A stretch of DNA of 47,816 nucleotides, taken from NCBI RefSeq assembly GCF_937123735.1, contig NZ_CAKZKL010000042.1, forward strand, positions 1-47,816. Direction: 5' to 3'. The position numbers and the translations under genes were made by a program. The DNA is from an uncultured Lentibacter sp. GTDB lineage: Bacteria; Pseudomonadota; Alphaproteobacteria; Rhodobacterales; Rhodobacteraceae. The notes beneath the pieces are model-generated. The model was not told the DNA's origin and did no database searches. It worked only from the letters and a program-made list of their open reading frames with translations. Shown piece after piece: positions 1 through 10,653 of the stretch. Positions within the stretch are counted from its first letter, which is position 1. Each line of letters starts with the position of its first letter.

Positions 1-4
1 GTGG

Positions 5-829
5 TTAAGTGTTGTTGTTGGGTCCGGTCTTCATTTTGCTGAGCAAGGTAAACATAATCACCATGGTGACAGAGACCCCGATCAGCACAGTCGAGATCGC
101 ATTGATCTCGGGGGTAATCACGCGGCGCAACTGGCCGAGCATATAGGTGGGCAGCGTGTCCTGCCCCGCCGATTTGACAAACTCGGTGATCACCACATCA
201 TCCAGCGAGATCACAAAAGCCAGCATCGCCCCTGCCAAAATACCGGGCCAGAGCTGCGGCAGGGTCACACGGCGAAACACCTGAAACGGTGTGGCGTAAA
301 GATCGGCCGCCGCCTGTTCGAGGCTCAAATCCATCCCCTGCAAGCGCGCGCGGATCGGCAGATAGGCGAAAGGAATACAAAACGCCGAATGCGCAATAAT
401 CAGATACAACAGCCCCGAATAGCCCGTGGCCACCTTGATCATGGCGAAAAAGATCAACAGCGCCACAGCGGTGACAATCTCAGGAACCATGAGCGGCTGG
501 TTGATCATGGCAAAAACAGCGCCCTGCCCCTTGAATTTTCGGGAGCGTGTTGTCGCCAGCGCGGCCAAAACGGCGCAGGTCGTGGCAATCAGCGAAGCCC
601 AGAGCGCGATAATCAGGCTGCGCACAGTGGCCTCCTGCACCTGCTCGTTGGCCCAAGCCGATTGATACCAACGCCAGGAAAACCCCTCCCAGATGGCAAT
701 CGAGTTCCCGGCATTGAACGAGTAGATCACCAACAAGAGGATCGGCAGATACAACATCGCAAAACAGCTCACAGCGAGCGTGGCAAAGCCGGGCTGCTTG
801 CGGATGTTGAAGCCTTTTCCCCTAGCCAT
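5..829 (-). CDS. ABC transporter permease, PotC type
   Basis: Inner-membrane permease of 274 residues for a polyamine or opine-like ABC importer. About six hydrophobic segments are visible, beginning near residue 17 (ATLAVSCFAMLYLPILLLV), and the EAA coupling loop, which contacts the ATPase, reads EQAAADLYATPFQVFRRVTLP around residues 172-192. It is the last gene of a minus-strand operon ATPase-permease-permease and its start overlaps the preceding permease gene by 8 bases, so translation is probably coupled. The stop codon is only four bases from the window edge. No periplasmic binding protein gene lies in view; it is probably further along the same strand outside the window. The substrate cannot be told from sequence alone. 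Confidence 0.93.
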   Translation of the reverse strand: MARGKGFNIRKQPGFATLAVSCFAMLYLPILLLVIYSFNAGNSIAIWEGFSWRWYQSAWANEQVQEATVRSLIIALWASLIATTCAVLAALATTRSRKFKGQGAVFAMINQPLMVPEIVTAVALLIFFAMIKVATGYSGLLYLIIAHSAFCIPFAYLPIRARLQGMDLSLEQAAADLYATPFQVFRRVTLPQLWPGILAGAMLAFVISLDDVVITEFVKSAGQDTLPTYMLGQLRRVITPEINAISTVLIGVSVTMVIMFTLLSKMKTGPNNNT

Positions 830-1733
830 GCTTCACATCCTCATTGCCCACCGCCCGCACATAAGACATGAGCGCAATCATCACGATCGCCAGAAGCGTG
901 ATCGACAGCGCTGCACCCAACGGCCAGTTACGCCCCTGTCCGAACTGTAGCTCGATAAGGTTGCCGATCATAAGCTGGTTGCCCCCACCCATGACCCGCG
1001 GGGTCACATAAGCACCAAGCGACGGCACAAACACAAGGATAGAGCCGGCAATCACCCCGGGCTTGACCAGCGGCAAGATCACCCGCCGCAAGACCTGAAG
1101 CCGCGTGGCGTAGAGATCATATCCTGCCTCCACAAGGCTGAAATCGAGCCGCTCCATCGAAGCATAAAGCGGCAAAACCATCAGCGGCAGATAAACATAG
1201 ACCATCCCCAGAGCGATTGAAAACTCTGTGTAAAGCATCTGGATCGGTGCACTGATCACTCCCAATGCCATCAAGATGGTGTTGAGCGTGCCTTCGTTGC
1301 GGATGAGCTCCACAATCGCAAAGGTGCGGATCAGCAGGTTGGTCCAGAACGGGATGATGATCAGCAACATCCAGAAATCACGCTGCGATTTGGGCCGCGT
1401 CGCGATGAAATAGGCCGTCGGAAAACCAAAGAAGATACAGATCAGCGTGGTGATCAGCGACAGCTTCACCGAGCGCCAGAAAATGCTCAGATGCGCGTCC
1501 GAAAAGCTCAGCGTCTCATCAAAAATATCACGTTGCATCACCACGTTGAACCACGCATCCGTGGAAAACGTCCACACCACCCCGCCATAATCTCCGGGGC
1601 TAAGAAACGAATAAACAAGCGTGATCAGAAGCGGCCCGCTCGCGGCAAACAACAGGATCACAAGCGCCGGCGCCAGAAGCATCCAGCGCACCCGCGCTGC
1701 GCGTTTTTCAACCCGTTGTGAGAGATCCGCCAT
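822..1733 (-). CDS. ABC transporter permease, PotB type
   Basis: Inner-membrane permease of 303 residues, partner of the downstream PotC-type subunit. A cytoplasmic N-terminus of about 16 residues rich in Arg precedes the first membrane segment (MLLAPALVILLFAASGPLL). The EAA loop lies around VEAGYDLYATRLQVLRRVILP, matching the second permease closely (DLYAT, RRV-LP), as expected for two half-channels that dock on one ATPase dimer. The ATPase gene ends three bases upstream, so the three genes form one transcription unit. The length and order (A, B, C) match spermidine/putrescine-type importers; many such systems in roseobacters carry other nitrogen compounds, so the substrate is left open. Confidence 0.93.
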   Translation of the reverse strand: MADLSQRVEKRAARVRWMLLAPALVILLFAASGPLLITLVYSFLSPGDYGGVVWTFSTDAWFNVVMQRDIFDETLSFSDAHLSIFWRSVKLSLITTLICIFFGFPTAYFIATRPKSQRDFWMLLIIIPFWTNLLIRTFAIVELIRNEGTLNTILMALGVISAPIQMLYTEFSIALGMVYVYLPLMVLPLYASMERLDFSLVEAGYDLYATRLQVLRRVILPLVKPGVIAGSILVFVPSLGAYVTPRVMGGGNQLMIGNLIELQFGQGRNWPLGAALSITLLAIVMIALMSYVRAVGNEDVKHG

Positions 1734-1736
1734 CCG

Positions 1737-2816
1737 TTAATCCCTCAAGACCTGCGCGACATCTGCGCCAAATTTCACACCCACCCGCGCACCGCTTTCA
1801 AAACGCGCCGTAGCATCCGGTGTATTCTGCTGCCGCAAGACAAAGGCCGTCCCATCATCCAGCTGCACATGAAAATGCGTGTCCGTGCCAAAATAAACGA
1901 TGTTGCCCAGCGTGCCCGCGAGCATCCCCTCGCCCTCGCTCACAAGGCTGGCATGTTCCGGCCGTATCGCCAGCGTCACCTTGCCCGACGTCGCGCCATC
2001 CTCGGGCGCGCGCGCCGTGGTCGTCTGCCCCGAGGCAAGCCGCACCTCAGCCTGCCCGCCCTTGGCGGCAATAAACTCGGCAGGCAGAAAATTTGTGTCG
2101 CCAATGAAATCCGCGACAAAGCGCTCGGCAGGGTGGTCATAAATATCGCGTGGTCCGCCAATCTGGCGGATCGTCCCCGCTTCCATAACGGCTATGCGGT
2201 CTGACATCGTCAGGGCTTCTTCCTGATCGTGGGTCACAAAAATAAAGGTGATCCCCGTCTCCGTTTGAAGCCGCTTCAGCTCGAGCTGCATTTCCTTGCG
2301 CAGCTTGAAATCAAGCGCGCTCAAAGGCTCGTCCAGGAGCAAAACCTTGGGCTTTGGCGCAAGCGCACGTGCCAGCGCCACGCGCTGTTGTTGTCCGCCC
2401 GAAATCTGGCTTGTTTGCCGGTCGGCCATCGCCGTCATCTGCACAAGTTCCATCATCTCACCAACCGTGGCCTTGATCTCGGCCTTGGGTTTGCCAAGCA
2501 TTTCAAGCCCGAAGCTGATGTTCTGCGCGACAGTCAAATGTGGAAAGAGTGCATAGCTCTGGAACACCGTGTTCACGGGCCGTTTGTAGGGCGGCAGATT
2601 GACGATGTCCTCGCCAAACATCTCAAGTGCGCCGGAGGTCGGGCTTTCAAACCCGGCGATCAGCCGCAAAAGGGTGGTCTTGCCACATCCAGATGGCCCC
2701 AAAAGCGTAAAAAACTCATTGTCGTTTATGGTCAGACTCGCATCTTTCAGCGCCACCACAGGGGGCTGCCCCGCATAGGTTTTTCGCAAATTTCTCACGC
2801 TGATTGCTGCGGTCAA
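1737..2816 (-). CDS. ABC transporter ATP-binding protein, PotA type
   Basis: ATPase of 359 residues that energises the two permeases encoded directly downstream. Walker A is GPSGCGKTT (residues 40-48), the signature is SGGQQQR (139-145), and Walker B is VLLLDEP (158-164), followed by the D-loop SALD and the switch His in [11 protein letters not shown]. The C-terminal third has the TOBE-type beta domain seen in PotA/FbpC-like ATPases. The start is a TTG codon at 2816, supported by a GGGAG ribosome site about eight bases before it; no ATG lies near the conserved N-terminus. It is the first gene of the operon, and its promoter must lie in the 152-base gap shared with the divergent LuxR-type regulator. 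Confidence 0.95.
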   Translation of the reverse strand: MTAAISVRNLRKTYAGQPPVVALKDASLTINDNEFFTLLGPSGCGKTTLLRLIAGFESPTSGALEMFGEDIVNLPPYKRPVNTVFQSYALFPHLTVAQNISFGLEMLGKPKAEIKATVGEMMELVQMTAMADRQTSQISGGQQQRVALARALAPKPKVLLLDEPLSALDFKLRKEMQLELKRLQTETGITFIFVTHDQEEALTMSDRIAVMEAGTIRQIGGPRDIYDHPAERFVADFIGDTNFLPAEFIAAKGGQAEVRLASGQTTTARAPEDGATSGKVTLAIRPEHASLVSEGEGMLAGTLGNIVYFGTDTHFHVQLDDGTAFVLRQQNTPDATARFESGARVGVKFGADVAQVLRD

Positions 2817-2915
2817 ATTCAGTCTCCCCGTCTCGCCAGCCCGGCGATTGCCCTGTGTTGAGGCGTGCAGCGCCCTCGTCCATCTCTTCAGGTTACGCCG
2901 AATATTTCTTTGCGT

Positions 2916-2935
2916 AATACCCCGACTGGGGTATT
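2916..2935. promoter_or_regulatory. 20-base palindrome, candidate LuxR-type operator
   Basis: AATACCCCGACTGGGGTATT is a perfect 8-base inverted repeat around a 4-base centre. It lies in the gap between the ABC operon and the divergent LuxR-family regulator, 33 bases before the regulator's start codon. Its 20-base length equals that of lux boxes. A run of T follows on the plus strand, so it resembles a terminator, but no gene upstream on that strand would use one. An operator for the adjacent regulator is the better reading, by inference. Confidence 0.5.
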
Positions 2936-2968
2936 TTTTAACTAATTTGGGCCTCAGGCGGGGTATAA

Positions 2969-3775
2969 ATGCCAGAACAACTCTCTCACCGTGACATCCT
3001 GCGCCTGCGCAAAGCCATGGCGCAGGTGCGCAGCGATTCTTTTTTGCGCTGCCTGAAAAACCTTCTGATCGCCAAATTGCCGATAGATACGTTGCTGATC
3101 TTGCAGTTTGAAACGCATGGCGTGCCCCGCCTGCACAACGGCTGGCTGCGCCGCTCGGCGCTGCTTGATGAGGCCATGGCCCAATATATGGCCGGCGCCT
3201 ACCGGCTTGACCCGTTTTACCAGTTTCAAGACCTCCCCGCTGACGGAGGGCTCTACCGCCTCTCCGAAATTGCGCCAGACCGCTTCTTTATCAGCGAATA
3301 CTATCTCAACTACTATGGTGCCACGCGCCTCTGTGATGAGGTCGGGCTCCTCTGCCCCCTTCCCGATGGCAGCCGCGCCCATCTTTCTTTGAGCCGTCGC
3401 GCCAAGACCGGCCCTTACAAGCGCAAAGAGCTGAACTGCCTGCGCCACTACGCACCGCTGTTGTTGGAATTGCTCAGGGCGCATTGCCTCTCGTTAGCCC
3501 GCTCCCAGACCGATGGCGCGCGGCTGCCAGAAGCTGCGGCACGCTCGCTGGCCAGTATTTTACAAACCGAAGCCACAGGCATCCTCGGTGTCACCCTCAC
3601 CCGTCGCGAAGCCCAGATCGCCGAGCTGGTCCTGCAAGGTCACTCGAACGCCTCCGCAGCTCTGAAACTGGGCATTGCCTACGAGACAGCCAAGGTCCAC
3701 CGCCGCAATATCTATCGCAAGCTGAGCCTGTCCTCCCAGGGCGAGCTCTTTGCCCTGTTCAAACATGTGATATGA
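2969..3775 (+). CDS. LuxR-family transcriptional regulator
   Basis: DNA-binding regulator of 268 residues. The C-terminal part (about 205-265) is a LuxR/GerE helix-turn-helix with [17 protein letters not shown], then the recognition-helix region [14 protein letters not shown]. The N-terminal 190 residues form an unrecognised sensory domain, not an obvious response-regulator receiver and without clear autoinducer-binding Trp/Asp motifs. The start ATG at 2969 follows GGCGGGG. It is divergent from the PotABC-type importer, so it likely controls that operon and perhaps itself through the palindrome at 2916-2935. It ends eight bases before the convergent oxyR stop codon, with no terminator between. 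Confidence 0.9.
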   Translation: MPEQLSHRDILRLRKAMAQVRSDSFLRCLKNLLIAKLPIDTLLILQFETHGVPRLHNGWLRRSALLDEAMAQYMAGAYRLDPFYQFQDLPADGGLYRLSEIAPDRFFISEYYLNYYGATRLCDEVGLLCPLPDGSRAHLSLSRRAKTGPYKRKELNCLRHYAPLLLELLRAHCLSLARSQTDGARLPEAAARSLASILQTEATGILGVTLTRREAQIAELVLQGHSNASAALKLGIAYETAKVHRRNIYRKLSLSSQGELFALFKHVI

Positions 3776-3783
3776 GCCTGCAC

Positions 3784-4672
3784 TCAGGCGGCCGCTGCGC
3801 TGCGCACCAACGCAGCCACATCCTGAAGCTGTGCAATCAGGGGGCTGCTCTTGCGCCACACCATGCCCACACGCCGTGTAGGCTCCGGCGCAGCGAACCG
3901 CGCCAAGGCCACCGCCGCAGAGCGGGTTTCCACTGGCACCGCCATCTCCGGAATCAGCGTTACCCCCATCCCCGCGCCCACCATCTGCACGAGTGTCGAA
4001 AGCGAACTGGCGTCAAAGCCATCTCGCGGGCGCACTTGCGGCAGCGAACAGACCGCCAAGGCCTGATCTCTGAAGCAATGCCCCTCTTCCAGCAGCAACA
4101 GCCGCATCTGGCTCAGGCTGTCCGCACTTGGCACAGGCAGCCCCGCATCCCCTTCAGGGCGCACCAGCACAAAGCGCTCTTCAAACAGCGTCACCTCCTC
4201 AAGGCTCGGCTCCGCCACAGGCAAAGCCAGGATCGCCGTATCAAGCCGCCCCTCTTCCAGCTCTTCCAGCAGCTTTGATGTCAGCGTCTCACGCAGTTGA
4301 ATATCCAGCCGCGGATAGCGCGCCGCCAGCGCCTTGAAAACCCGAGGCAAAAGATAGGGCGCAATTGTCGGAATAACACCCAGCCGCAGCCGTCCGCTAA
4401 ACTGCTCCTGCGCCTTACGGGCCATCTCCTCAAGCGCTTCGGCCCCACGCAAGACGTCGCGCGCGTGGCGGGCAAAATCCTCCCCAAACGCGGTGAGCCG
4501 CGCCTGTCGGGACATCCGCTCAAACAGCGCCATGCCAAGCTGCCCCTCCAACTCCTTGATCTGCATCGAAAGGGCCGGTTGGGAAACAGAACAGATCTCT
4601 GCTGCGCGGCCAAAATGCCCCTGCCCGGCCAAGGCCTCGAAATACCGCAACTGTCGGAGTGTGATGTTTGTC

Positions 4673-4674
<2 letters not shown>
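3784..4674 (-). CDS. oxyR: Hydrogen peroxide-sensing regulator OxyR
   Basis: LysR-family activator of 296 residues. The N-terminal winged helix is typical (TLRQLRYFEALAGQGHFGRAAEICSVSQPALS). In the sensor domain the two redox cysteines are C200 and C209 in GHCFRDQALAVC, aligning with C199 and C208 of E. coli OxyR, followed by the SSLSTLVQMVGAGMGVTLIP segment seen in OxyR. It is divergent from katG with 122 bases between the two start codons, the classical arrangement for peroxide-inducible catalase. The putative OxyR site at 4673-4709 overlaps its own start codon, which would fit autorepression. These features together make OxyR rather than a generic LysR protein very likely. Confidence 0.95.
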
Positions 4675-6959
<2,285 letters not shown>

Positions 6960-6982
6960 CACCCCCAGAACCGCCAAAATTC

Positions 6983-7014
6983 AAAGGGGCGCAGATATAA
7001 TCTCGCGCCCCTTT
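6983..7014. terminator. Terminator between katG and the FAH gene
   Basis: A perfect 10-base stem (AAAGGGGCGC / GCGCCCCTTT) with a 12-base loop lies 23 bases after the katG stop and is followed by TCTTATT. Because the next gene is convergent, it may act in both directions. It leads straight into the first copy of the AAATATCC repeat at 7011. Confidence 0.75.
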
Positions 7015-7036
7015 CTTATTGCTCTAAATATCCAAA
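7011..7036. repeat. AAATATCC-type intergenic repeat, copy 1
   Basis: 26-base element starting CTTTCTTATTGC and ending AAATATCCAAA. It is identical at 23 of 26 positions to the copy at 25626-25651 and at 20 of 26 to the copy at 21496-21521; a weaker form is at 13845-13870. All copies lie between genes, next to hairpins. Function unknown. Confidence 0.6.
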
Positions 7037-7077
7037 TTCCCGACATCTCCCCAAGCGGGCCGCTTTCGGTGAGCGCC

Positions 7078-7776
7078 CTAAGCGCCTGCGGCAAGTGTCA
7101 AGGAGACCCCAGCAAGCCCGTCAATCCCGCCGCTGATTGTGTCCCCCGCGCGCACAGGCCCAACTCCAGCTGGCGTCCCTGTCAGGATCATATCCCCCGC
7201 CCCGAGGTGATAATAATGCGACAGATGTGCGACAATCTCTCCACAGCTCCATACCATCTCGGCAAGGCTCGCGTCCTGCTTCACTGCGCCATTCACCTTC
7301 AGATGAATCCGCTGCTCCGCCACCGCGCCAAAATCTGCTGCGCGCGTGAGCGGCCCAAACACCGCCGAGCCCTCCACATCCTTGCCAAGCGACCAGGGCC
7401 TGCGGCTGTCCTTGCCATCTTGCTGGCGGTCACGCCGCGTCATATCCAAGGCACAGCCATAGGCATATATCGCTGCCTGCGCTTCAGCCGCGCCCGCGCA
7501 AAACACGGGTGCGCCAAGCACAAAGGCAAGCTCCATCTCGTGATGGTAATTCGTCGTTCCGGGCGGATAGGGCAGCACCGCCCCGCTCTTTACCGCGTGC
7601 GCCACCTGCTTGGTAAAATACCACGGCGCCTCTCGGTCAACTTCATTGCCCATCTCCGCAGCATGAGCGGCATAGTTGCGCCCAACACAAAAAATGCGCC
7701 GCAGCGGATAGCCCCGGGCCTCTCCGCCAACCTCCAACGAAAACACAGCAGGCGGTTCAAACAGATAATGGCTCAT
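7078..7776 (-). CDS. Fumarylacetoacetate hydrolase family protein
   Basis: Cytoplasmic enzyme of 232 residues, the size of short FAH-family hydrolases such as fumarylpyruvate hydrolase. It hydrolyses a C-C bond in an acylpyruvate or acts on an oxaloacetate-like acid. Metal ligands are E80 and E82 in HHEMELAF and D111 in GCALDMTRRD, and the signature FCVGRNYAAHAAEMGNE opens the fold. The C-terminal segment has the family motif ILTGTPAGVGPV. The ATG at 7776 follows AAGGAG. It stands alone, convergent with katG, so neighbours give no clue to the substrate. Confidence 0.9.
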   Translation of the reverse strand: MSHYLFEPPAVFSLEVGGEARGYPLRRIFCVGRNYAAHAAEMGNEVDREAPWYFTKQVAHAVKSGAVLPYPPGTTNYHHEMELAFVLGAPVFCAGAAEAQAAIYAYGCALDMTRRDRQQDGKDSRRPWSLGKDVEGSAVFGPLTRAADFGAVAEQRIHLKVNGAVKQDASLAEMVWSCGEIVAHLSHYYHLGAGDMILTGTPAGVGPVRAGDTISGGIDGLAGVSLTLAAGA

Positions 7777-7977
7777 CAGGCGCTCCTTGTGGTTGGGCTA
7801 AGTGAACCCTGATGCCCCCGAAAAGCAAGACTTTCCATCCACACTGGCGCGCACAAAACCGCCCACACCCGCCGCTTTCCTGCGGCACTACAGCAGCCGT
7901 CAGGGCGCGCACAGACCGGAAAACCCGGCCCTGCGCTCTGTCAAGCCGGCCTTTTTGGGCCAGATGCGGCGCTGCCT

Positions 7978-8163
7978 TTAGGTGTTTTCATAAACCATCT
8001 TGGCCACATACCATGTAACAGGAATAGACACGACAAACCCAAGCAATGCCGACAACAAAATCGGATTGAGCGTATCATAGCCCATGGTAAGGGCTGCAAC
8101 CATGGCAACACCGGCCAGTGTTGTGCCGATGAAGAGGTGAAAAATTAACGCGATACGGAGCAT
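7978..8163 (-). CDS. Small two-helix membrane protein
   Basis: 61-residue protein with two hydrophobic helices, about residues 4-27 and 33-54, joined by a short GYDTLNP turn. Similar small proteins occur in Rhodobacteraceae and are sometimes wrongly labelled CTP synthetase; there is no catalytic motif here. The ATG at 8163 follows AAAGGGA at a good distance, which supports real translation. An FNR-like box (8225-8238) lies about 60 bases before the start, suggesting oxygen-dependent expression. Function unknown. Confidence 0.75.
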   Translation of the reverse strand: MLRIALIFHLFIGTTLAGVAMVAALTMGYDTLNPILLSALLGFVVSIPVTWYVAKMVYENT

Positions 8164-8224
8164 AACTGTCCCTTTCTTTGGCGGCGCTTCGAGACGACCC
8201 TAGGCGCGCCACAGGTGCCGGTCT

Positions 8225-8238
8225 TTGATCTGGGTCAG
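8225..8238. promoter_or_regulatory. FNR-like box upstream of the small membrane protein
   Basis: TTGATCTGGGTCAG matches the FNR/FnrL pattern TTGAT-N4-(A/G)TCAA at nine of ten defined positions. Its centre is about 68 bases before the start codon of the 61-residue membrane protein gene (minus strand), a distance that would suit activation. It shares TTTGATYTGGGTCA with the second box at 9157. Confidence 0.5.
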
Positions 8239-8249
8239 ATTGCACAGGC

Positions 8250-8726
8250 CTAGCGCGCCCGCTTCATCCGGGCCATCAGCCCGTCTTTGAGCACAAACTG
8301 ATGATACAGCGCGCCAATCACATGCAAGGCCAAAAAGCCAAGCAGTGCAAAGCGCATCAGCCCGTGGGCCGTGGCCGCACCTTCATGGCTGCCAAACCAC
8401 GCAACAGCGCCCGAAACCGGCATGAGGATCATCAAGGCATAGAGCATTCCATGCGTGAGAGGGGCAAGCAAACGGCTCACCTTGTCCTGCCCCTCCGGCA
8501 GGGGTGGCACGCCATGCTTGCGCCGCAGCCCAAGGCGCCACAGCGCGAGAACAAGCACCAGCACTCCGCCCACAACATGCCCCGCCACCAGCGGCGAAAA
8601 GGCTATCTCACCGCCCTTCATCCACATATCAAAGGCCTGTTTGATCGGCTCATGGCCGATAAACTGCGCCGCGATCAGCACAAATACCACCCAATGCAGA
8701 AGGATCTGTGACCTCGTATAGCTCAT
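8250..8726 (-). CDS. Cytochrome b561-family protein
   Basis: Membrane di-haem b-type cytochrome of 158 residues that passes electrons between the quinone pool or periplasm and a partner. Four hydrophobic helices are visible with conserved His residues: ILLHW (helix 1), GHVVGG (helix 2), LTHGMLYAL (helix 3) and LHVIGALYHQF (helix 4). The start ATG at 8726 gives SYTRSQILLHW, preceded by GGGAG; the frame continues upstream to a TTG that would add five residues. It follows the DksA/TraR gene on the same strand after a 60-base gap, so the two may be cotranscribed from the FNR-boxed promoter. Confidence 0.9.
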   Translation of the reverse strand: MSYTRSQILLHWVVFVLIAAQFIGHEPIKQAFDMWMKGGEIAFSPLVAGHVVGGVLVLVLALWRLGLRRKHGVPPLPEGQDKVSRLLAPLTHGMLYALMILMPVSGAVAWFGSHEGAATAHGLMRFALLGFLALHVIGALYHQFVLKDGLMARMKRAR

Positions 8727-8786
8727 TGTTTTTACTCCCAAAAACCGCGCACAACCCTGATACGCCAGAGCGCGTGCCCGCCGTTG

Positions 8787-9101
8787 TTACTTGGCACAAG
8801 CGGCGCAAAGCGGCGTGGCCGGCAAGAGCTCAAGGCGCGCCCCAGCGATCTCGCCACCGCATTTAACGCAGGCGCCATAGCTGCCGTCTTCTACCCGCGC
8901 CAAAGCCGCATCAATCTGGCGCAGCTCGGCCAATTCCTGCGCGCCAAGAGCCTCCAGAACCTCGTCCCCCTGCCGCTCGGCAGAGCGGTCTTCCCAATCT
9001 GGCGACACAGGCTCGTCCAACTGATGCTCCACCTCACTGAGATGCGCCGTCAACTCCGCCCTGCGTGCGAGAAGTGTCTGCTTTGCGAGTTCGATGTCCA
9101 T
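8787..9101 (-). CDS. DksA/TraR-family zinc-finger protein
   Basis: 104-residue relative of DksA and TraR, proteins that enter the RNA polymerase secondary channel. The N-terminal half is a predicted coiled coil rich in Glu, Leu and Ala, and the C-terminal four-Cys zinc finger is C78-X2-C81 and C99-X2-C102. The tip of the coiled coil lacks a clear DxxDxA motif; it reads DEPVSPDWEDRSAERQGDE, so the mode of action may differ from DksA. The start ATG at 9101 follows GGAGGTGG; the open frame further upstream adds low-complexity residues. An FNR-like box lies about 60 bases upstream. Confidence 0.88.
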   Translation of the reverse strand: MDIELAKQTLLARRAELTAHLSEVEHQLDEPVSPDWEDRSAERQGDEVLEALGAQELAELRQIDAALARVEDGSYGACVKCGGEIAGARLELLPATPLCAACAK

Positions 9102-9156
9102 GTCCACCTCCCATTGGGTTTCTAGAGGAGGATGGGACGGATCGGGGGAGCGTGCT

Positions 9157-9170
9157 TTGATTTGGGTCAA
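9157..9170. promoter_or_regulatory. FNR-like box upstream of the DksA/TraR gene
   Basis: TTGATTTGGGTCAA is a full match to TTGAT-N4-GTCAA, a form accepted by FnrL in Rhodobacteraceae. The centre is about 62 bases before the start codon of the zinc-finger gene on the minus strand. A low-oxygen link would fit the cytochrome b561 gene downstream. Confidence 0.6.
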
Positions 9171-9247
9171 GGGGGGGTATAGAGCACCGCGCCCGAACCG
9201 AGAGGCAGGAAGCGAAGTGCCCGAGTCACACCAAAGGCGTGCCTCTG

Positions 9248-9280
9248 GCGCGACGGGGGCGGTTTGGGCGCTGCCAAATC
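9248..9280. repeat. Degenerate copy of the GCGATTTGGC palindromic repeat
   Basis: GCGCGACGGGGGCGGTTTGG followed by GCGCTGCCAAATC resembles the two better copies at 13966 and 25704 (GCGCCACC, then GCGATTTRGC). It sits at the left edge of the AT-richer cassette. Weak match. Confidence 0.3.
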
Positions 9281-9291
9281 TGTGATTTGGC
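9273..9291. repeat. Perfect 8-base hairpin at the cassette border
   Basis: GCCAAATC, three bases TGT, then GATTTGGC. It lies exactly where base composition drops from GC-rich to AT-rich sequence, 100 bases before the first gene of the cassette, and is followed by AAAAG. It may be a terminator, an operator or a boundary mark. Confidence 0.45.
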
Positions 9292-9389
9292 AAAAGAGCC
9301 ATACCCAAGCATTACACAACGCACTTTTAGCTAGAAGGTATCGAAATCCAATAGTAAACTGCAATCATTGGTTGATTAAAGGTAACGAT

Positions 9390-9938
9390 ATGAAGTTTAA
9401 ACTCACCTCAGGTGACTCCATCTTTTCCTTTGAAGGAGAGCTACAAGAAGCCCAAGCGTTGCTAGATGCCTACTGGAAGCCTCAACCAAAGGCACACAGT
9501 GTCGCCAATAGTAAGAACGAGGCTGCCCCACCCCTTGCACCCAAGAAATCTAGAGCCAAACGCGCCAAGTCTGCTCCAACCGGAGCGGCTGCTACTTCAG
9601 CAGGTTCAATCTCAATCAACGCGCAAGAGCTAGCAAACAAAATCAAGACGAGCGAAAATTTTGCGAAGATAAAGTCACGTATACTTGACGTAAAAGCGGA
9701 TTGGGTCACAAAGTGCAAATTGGTAGGGCACTTTGCAGACGAACCGATAACATCAGGTGATGTTCACCGCACAATGGATGCACTCAAAGTAAAAAATAGC
9801 CTATCAACACTCTCCACGACTCTTTCAAATAATGCAGATAAGTTCCTCACCAAGGGCGACAACCCTGTAAAGTATGAACTTACGAGCGCGGCCGAAACCG
9901 AGTTTCTTAACTGGTTGACCACAAGTTCAGATGATTGA
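9390..9938 (+). CDS. Unknown accessory protein, winged-helix-like C-terminus
   Basis: 182-residue protein of unknown function. Visible parts: a short N-terminal beta-type segment (MKFKLTSGDSIFSFEGEL), an Ala/Pro/Lys-rich linker around residues 38-68, and a C-terminal domain from about residue 85 whose pattern (KCKLVGHFADEPITSGDVHRTM, then LSTLSTTLSNNADKFLTK and KYELTS) looks like a winged helix. The ATG at 9390 follows AAAGG. Three hand-counted 60-base stretches of this cassette have 35, 40 and 48 percent GC, far below the flanking genes, which suggests transfer. The last eight bases overlap the next gene, so the pair is probably translated together. Confidence 0.75.
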   Translation: MKFKLTSGDSIFSFEGELQEAQALLDAYWKPQPKAHSVANSKNEAAPPLAPKKSRAKRAKSAPTGAAATSAGSISINAQELANKIKTSENFAKIKSRILDVKADWVTKCKLVGHFADEPITSGDVHRTMDALKVKNSLSTLSTTLSNNADKFLTKGDNPVKYELTSAAETEFLNWLTTSSDD

Positions 9939-10653
9939 TGCCGGCGATTTTGCACATGCAATAGCCATGGAAGCAGGATTGACCGAAATTGACTTGGTTG
10001 TTCGCGCCGCATGGTTTGAAAGAAGAACAACTGGAGCGCTCGAAGTTCCTTTGGAAACAGCTGTCGAATTCCTTAAAACTTGGTCAATTCGTCCCAACAT
10101 CAACACCCCTCGATTGAAGACAAAGCTTCGTACAGCTAAAGGCGTCTCATTCAAAGCAAACGGGCTACTGCACTTGCCCGCGATCACCGTCAAAAAATTG
10201 GACGATACCTATCCTGAATTTGTCGCTCCCAAGCCACCACAGATAAACGACCGTATTCTGCAAAGCTCTGACTTTGAGAGTCAACGGCGCTACGTCCAAG
10301 AGCTGGTCCGACAAATAAATGGAGCACACCAATTCCAATTCTTCGATTGCTGCGCAGTAATGATGAGGCGTCTTGCTGAAGTTCTAATTATAGAAGCATA
10401 TTTGGCCAAAGGACATGATGATCAAATTCGCGACGGCGATGGCAACCTGAAAATGATGAATGGCCTGATAAGCGCCCTTAAGTCAGGTCAGGCTTTCAAA
10501 CTCAGCAGAAATGCGCCGAAATATCTGGAAGACCTTAAAACGCTAGGTGACACCGCGGCTCATAGCAGAAATTACATTACCAAGCAAAAAGACATCGAAG
10601 ACTTCGCTCAAAAGTTTCGAATACTGATCGACGAACTCAAAAGCCTAGCCTAA
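9931..10653 (+). CDS. Unknown accessory protein with DUF4145/HEPN-like C-terminus
   Basis: 240-residue partner of the preceding protein. The C-terminal half (about 120-240) has an alpha-helical pattern like DUF4145/HEPN proteins: [22 protein letters not shown], then [17 protein letters not shown], where the AAH-R core recalls the GN-x-aaH motif of DUF4145. A canonical HEPN RNase motif R-X4-6-H is not seen. The N-terminal half contains a possible helix-turn-helix ([21 protein letters not shown]). Such domains occur in restriction-linked and abortive-infection genes, so a defence role is possible but unproven. Its stop codon overlaps the convergent lepA stop by three bases. Confidence 0.72.
   Translation: MIDAGDFAHAIAMEAGLTEIDLVVRAAWFERRTTGALEVPLETAVEFLKTWSIRPNINTPRLKTKLRTAKGVSFKANGLLHLPAITVKKLDDTYPEFVAPKPPQINDRILQSSDFESQRRYVQELVRQINGAHQFQFFDCCAVMMRRLAEVLIIEAYLAKGHDDQIRDGDGNLKMMNGLISALKSGQAFKLSRNAPKYLEDLKTLGDTAAHSRNYITKQKDIEDFAQKFRILIDELKSLA

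Noticed and set aside
2916..2939. Hairpin with T run read as a terminator
   Set aside because: No gene upstream on the plus strand ends here; both flanking genes point away, so an operator is more sensible.
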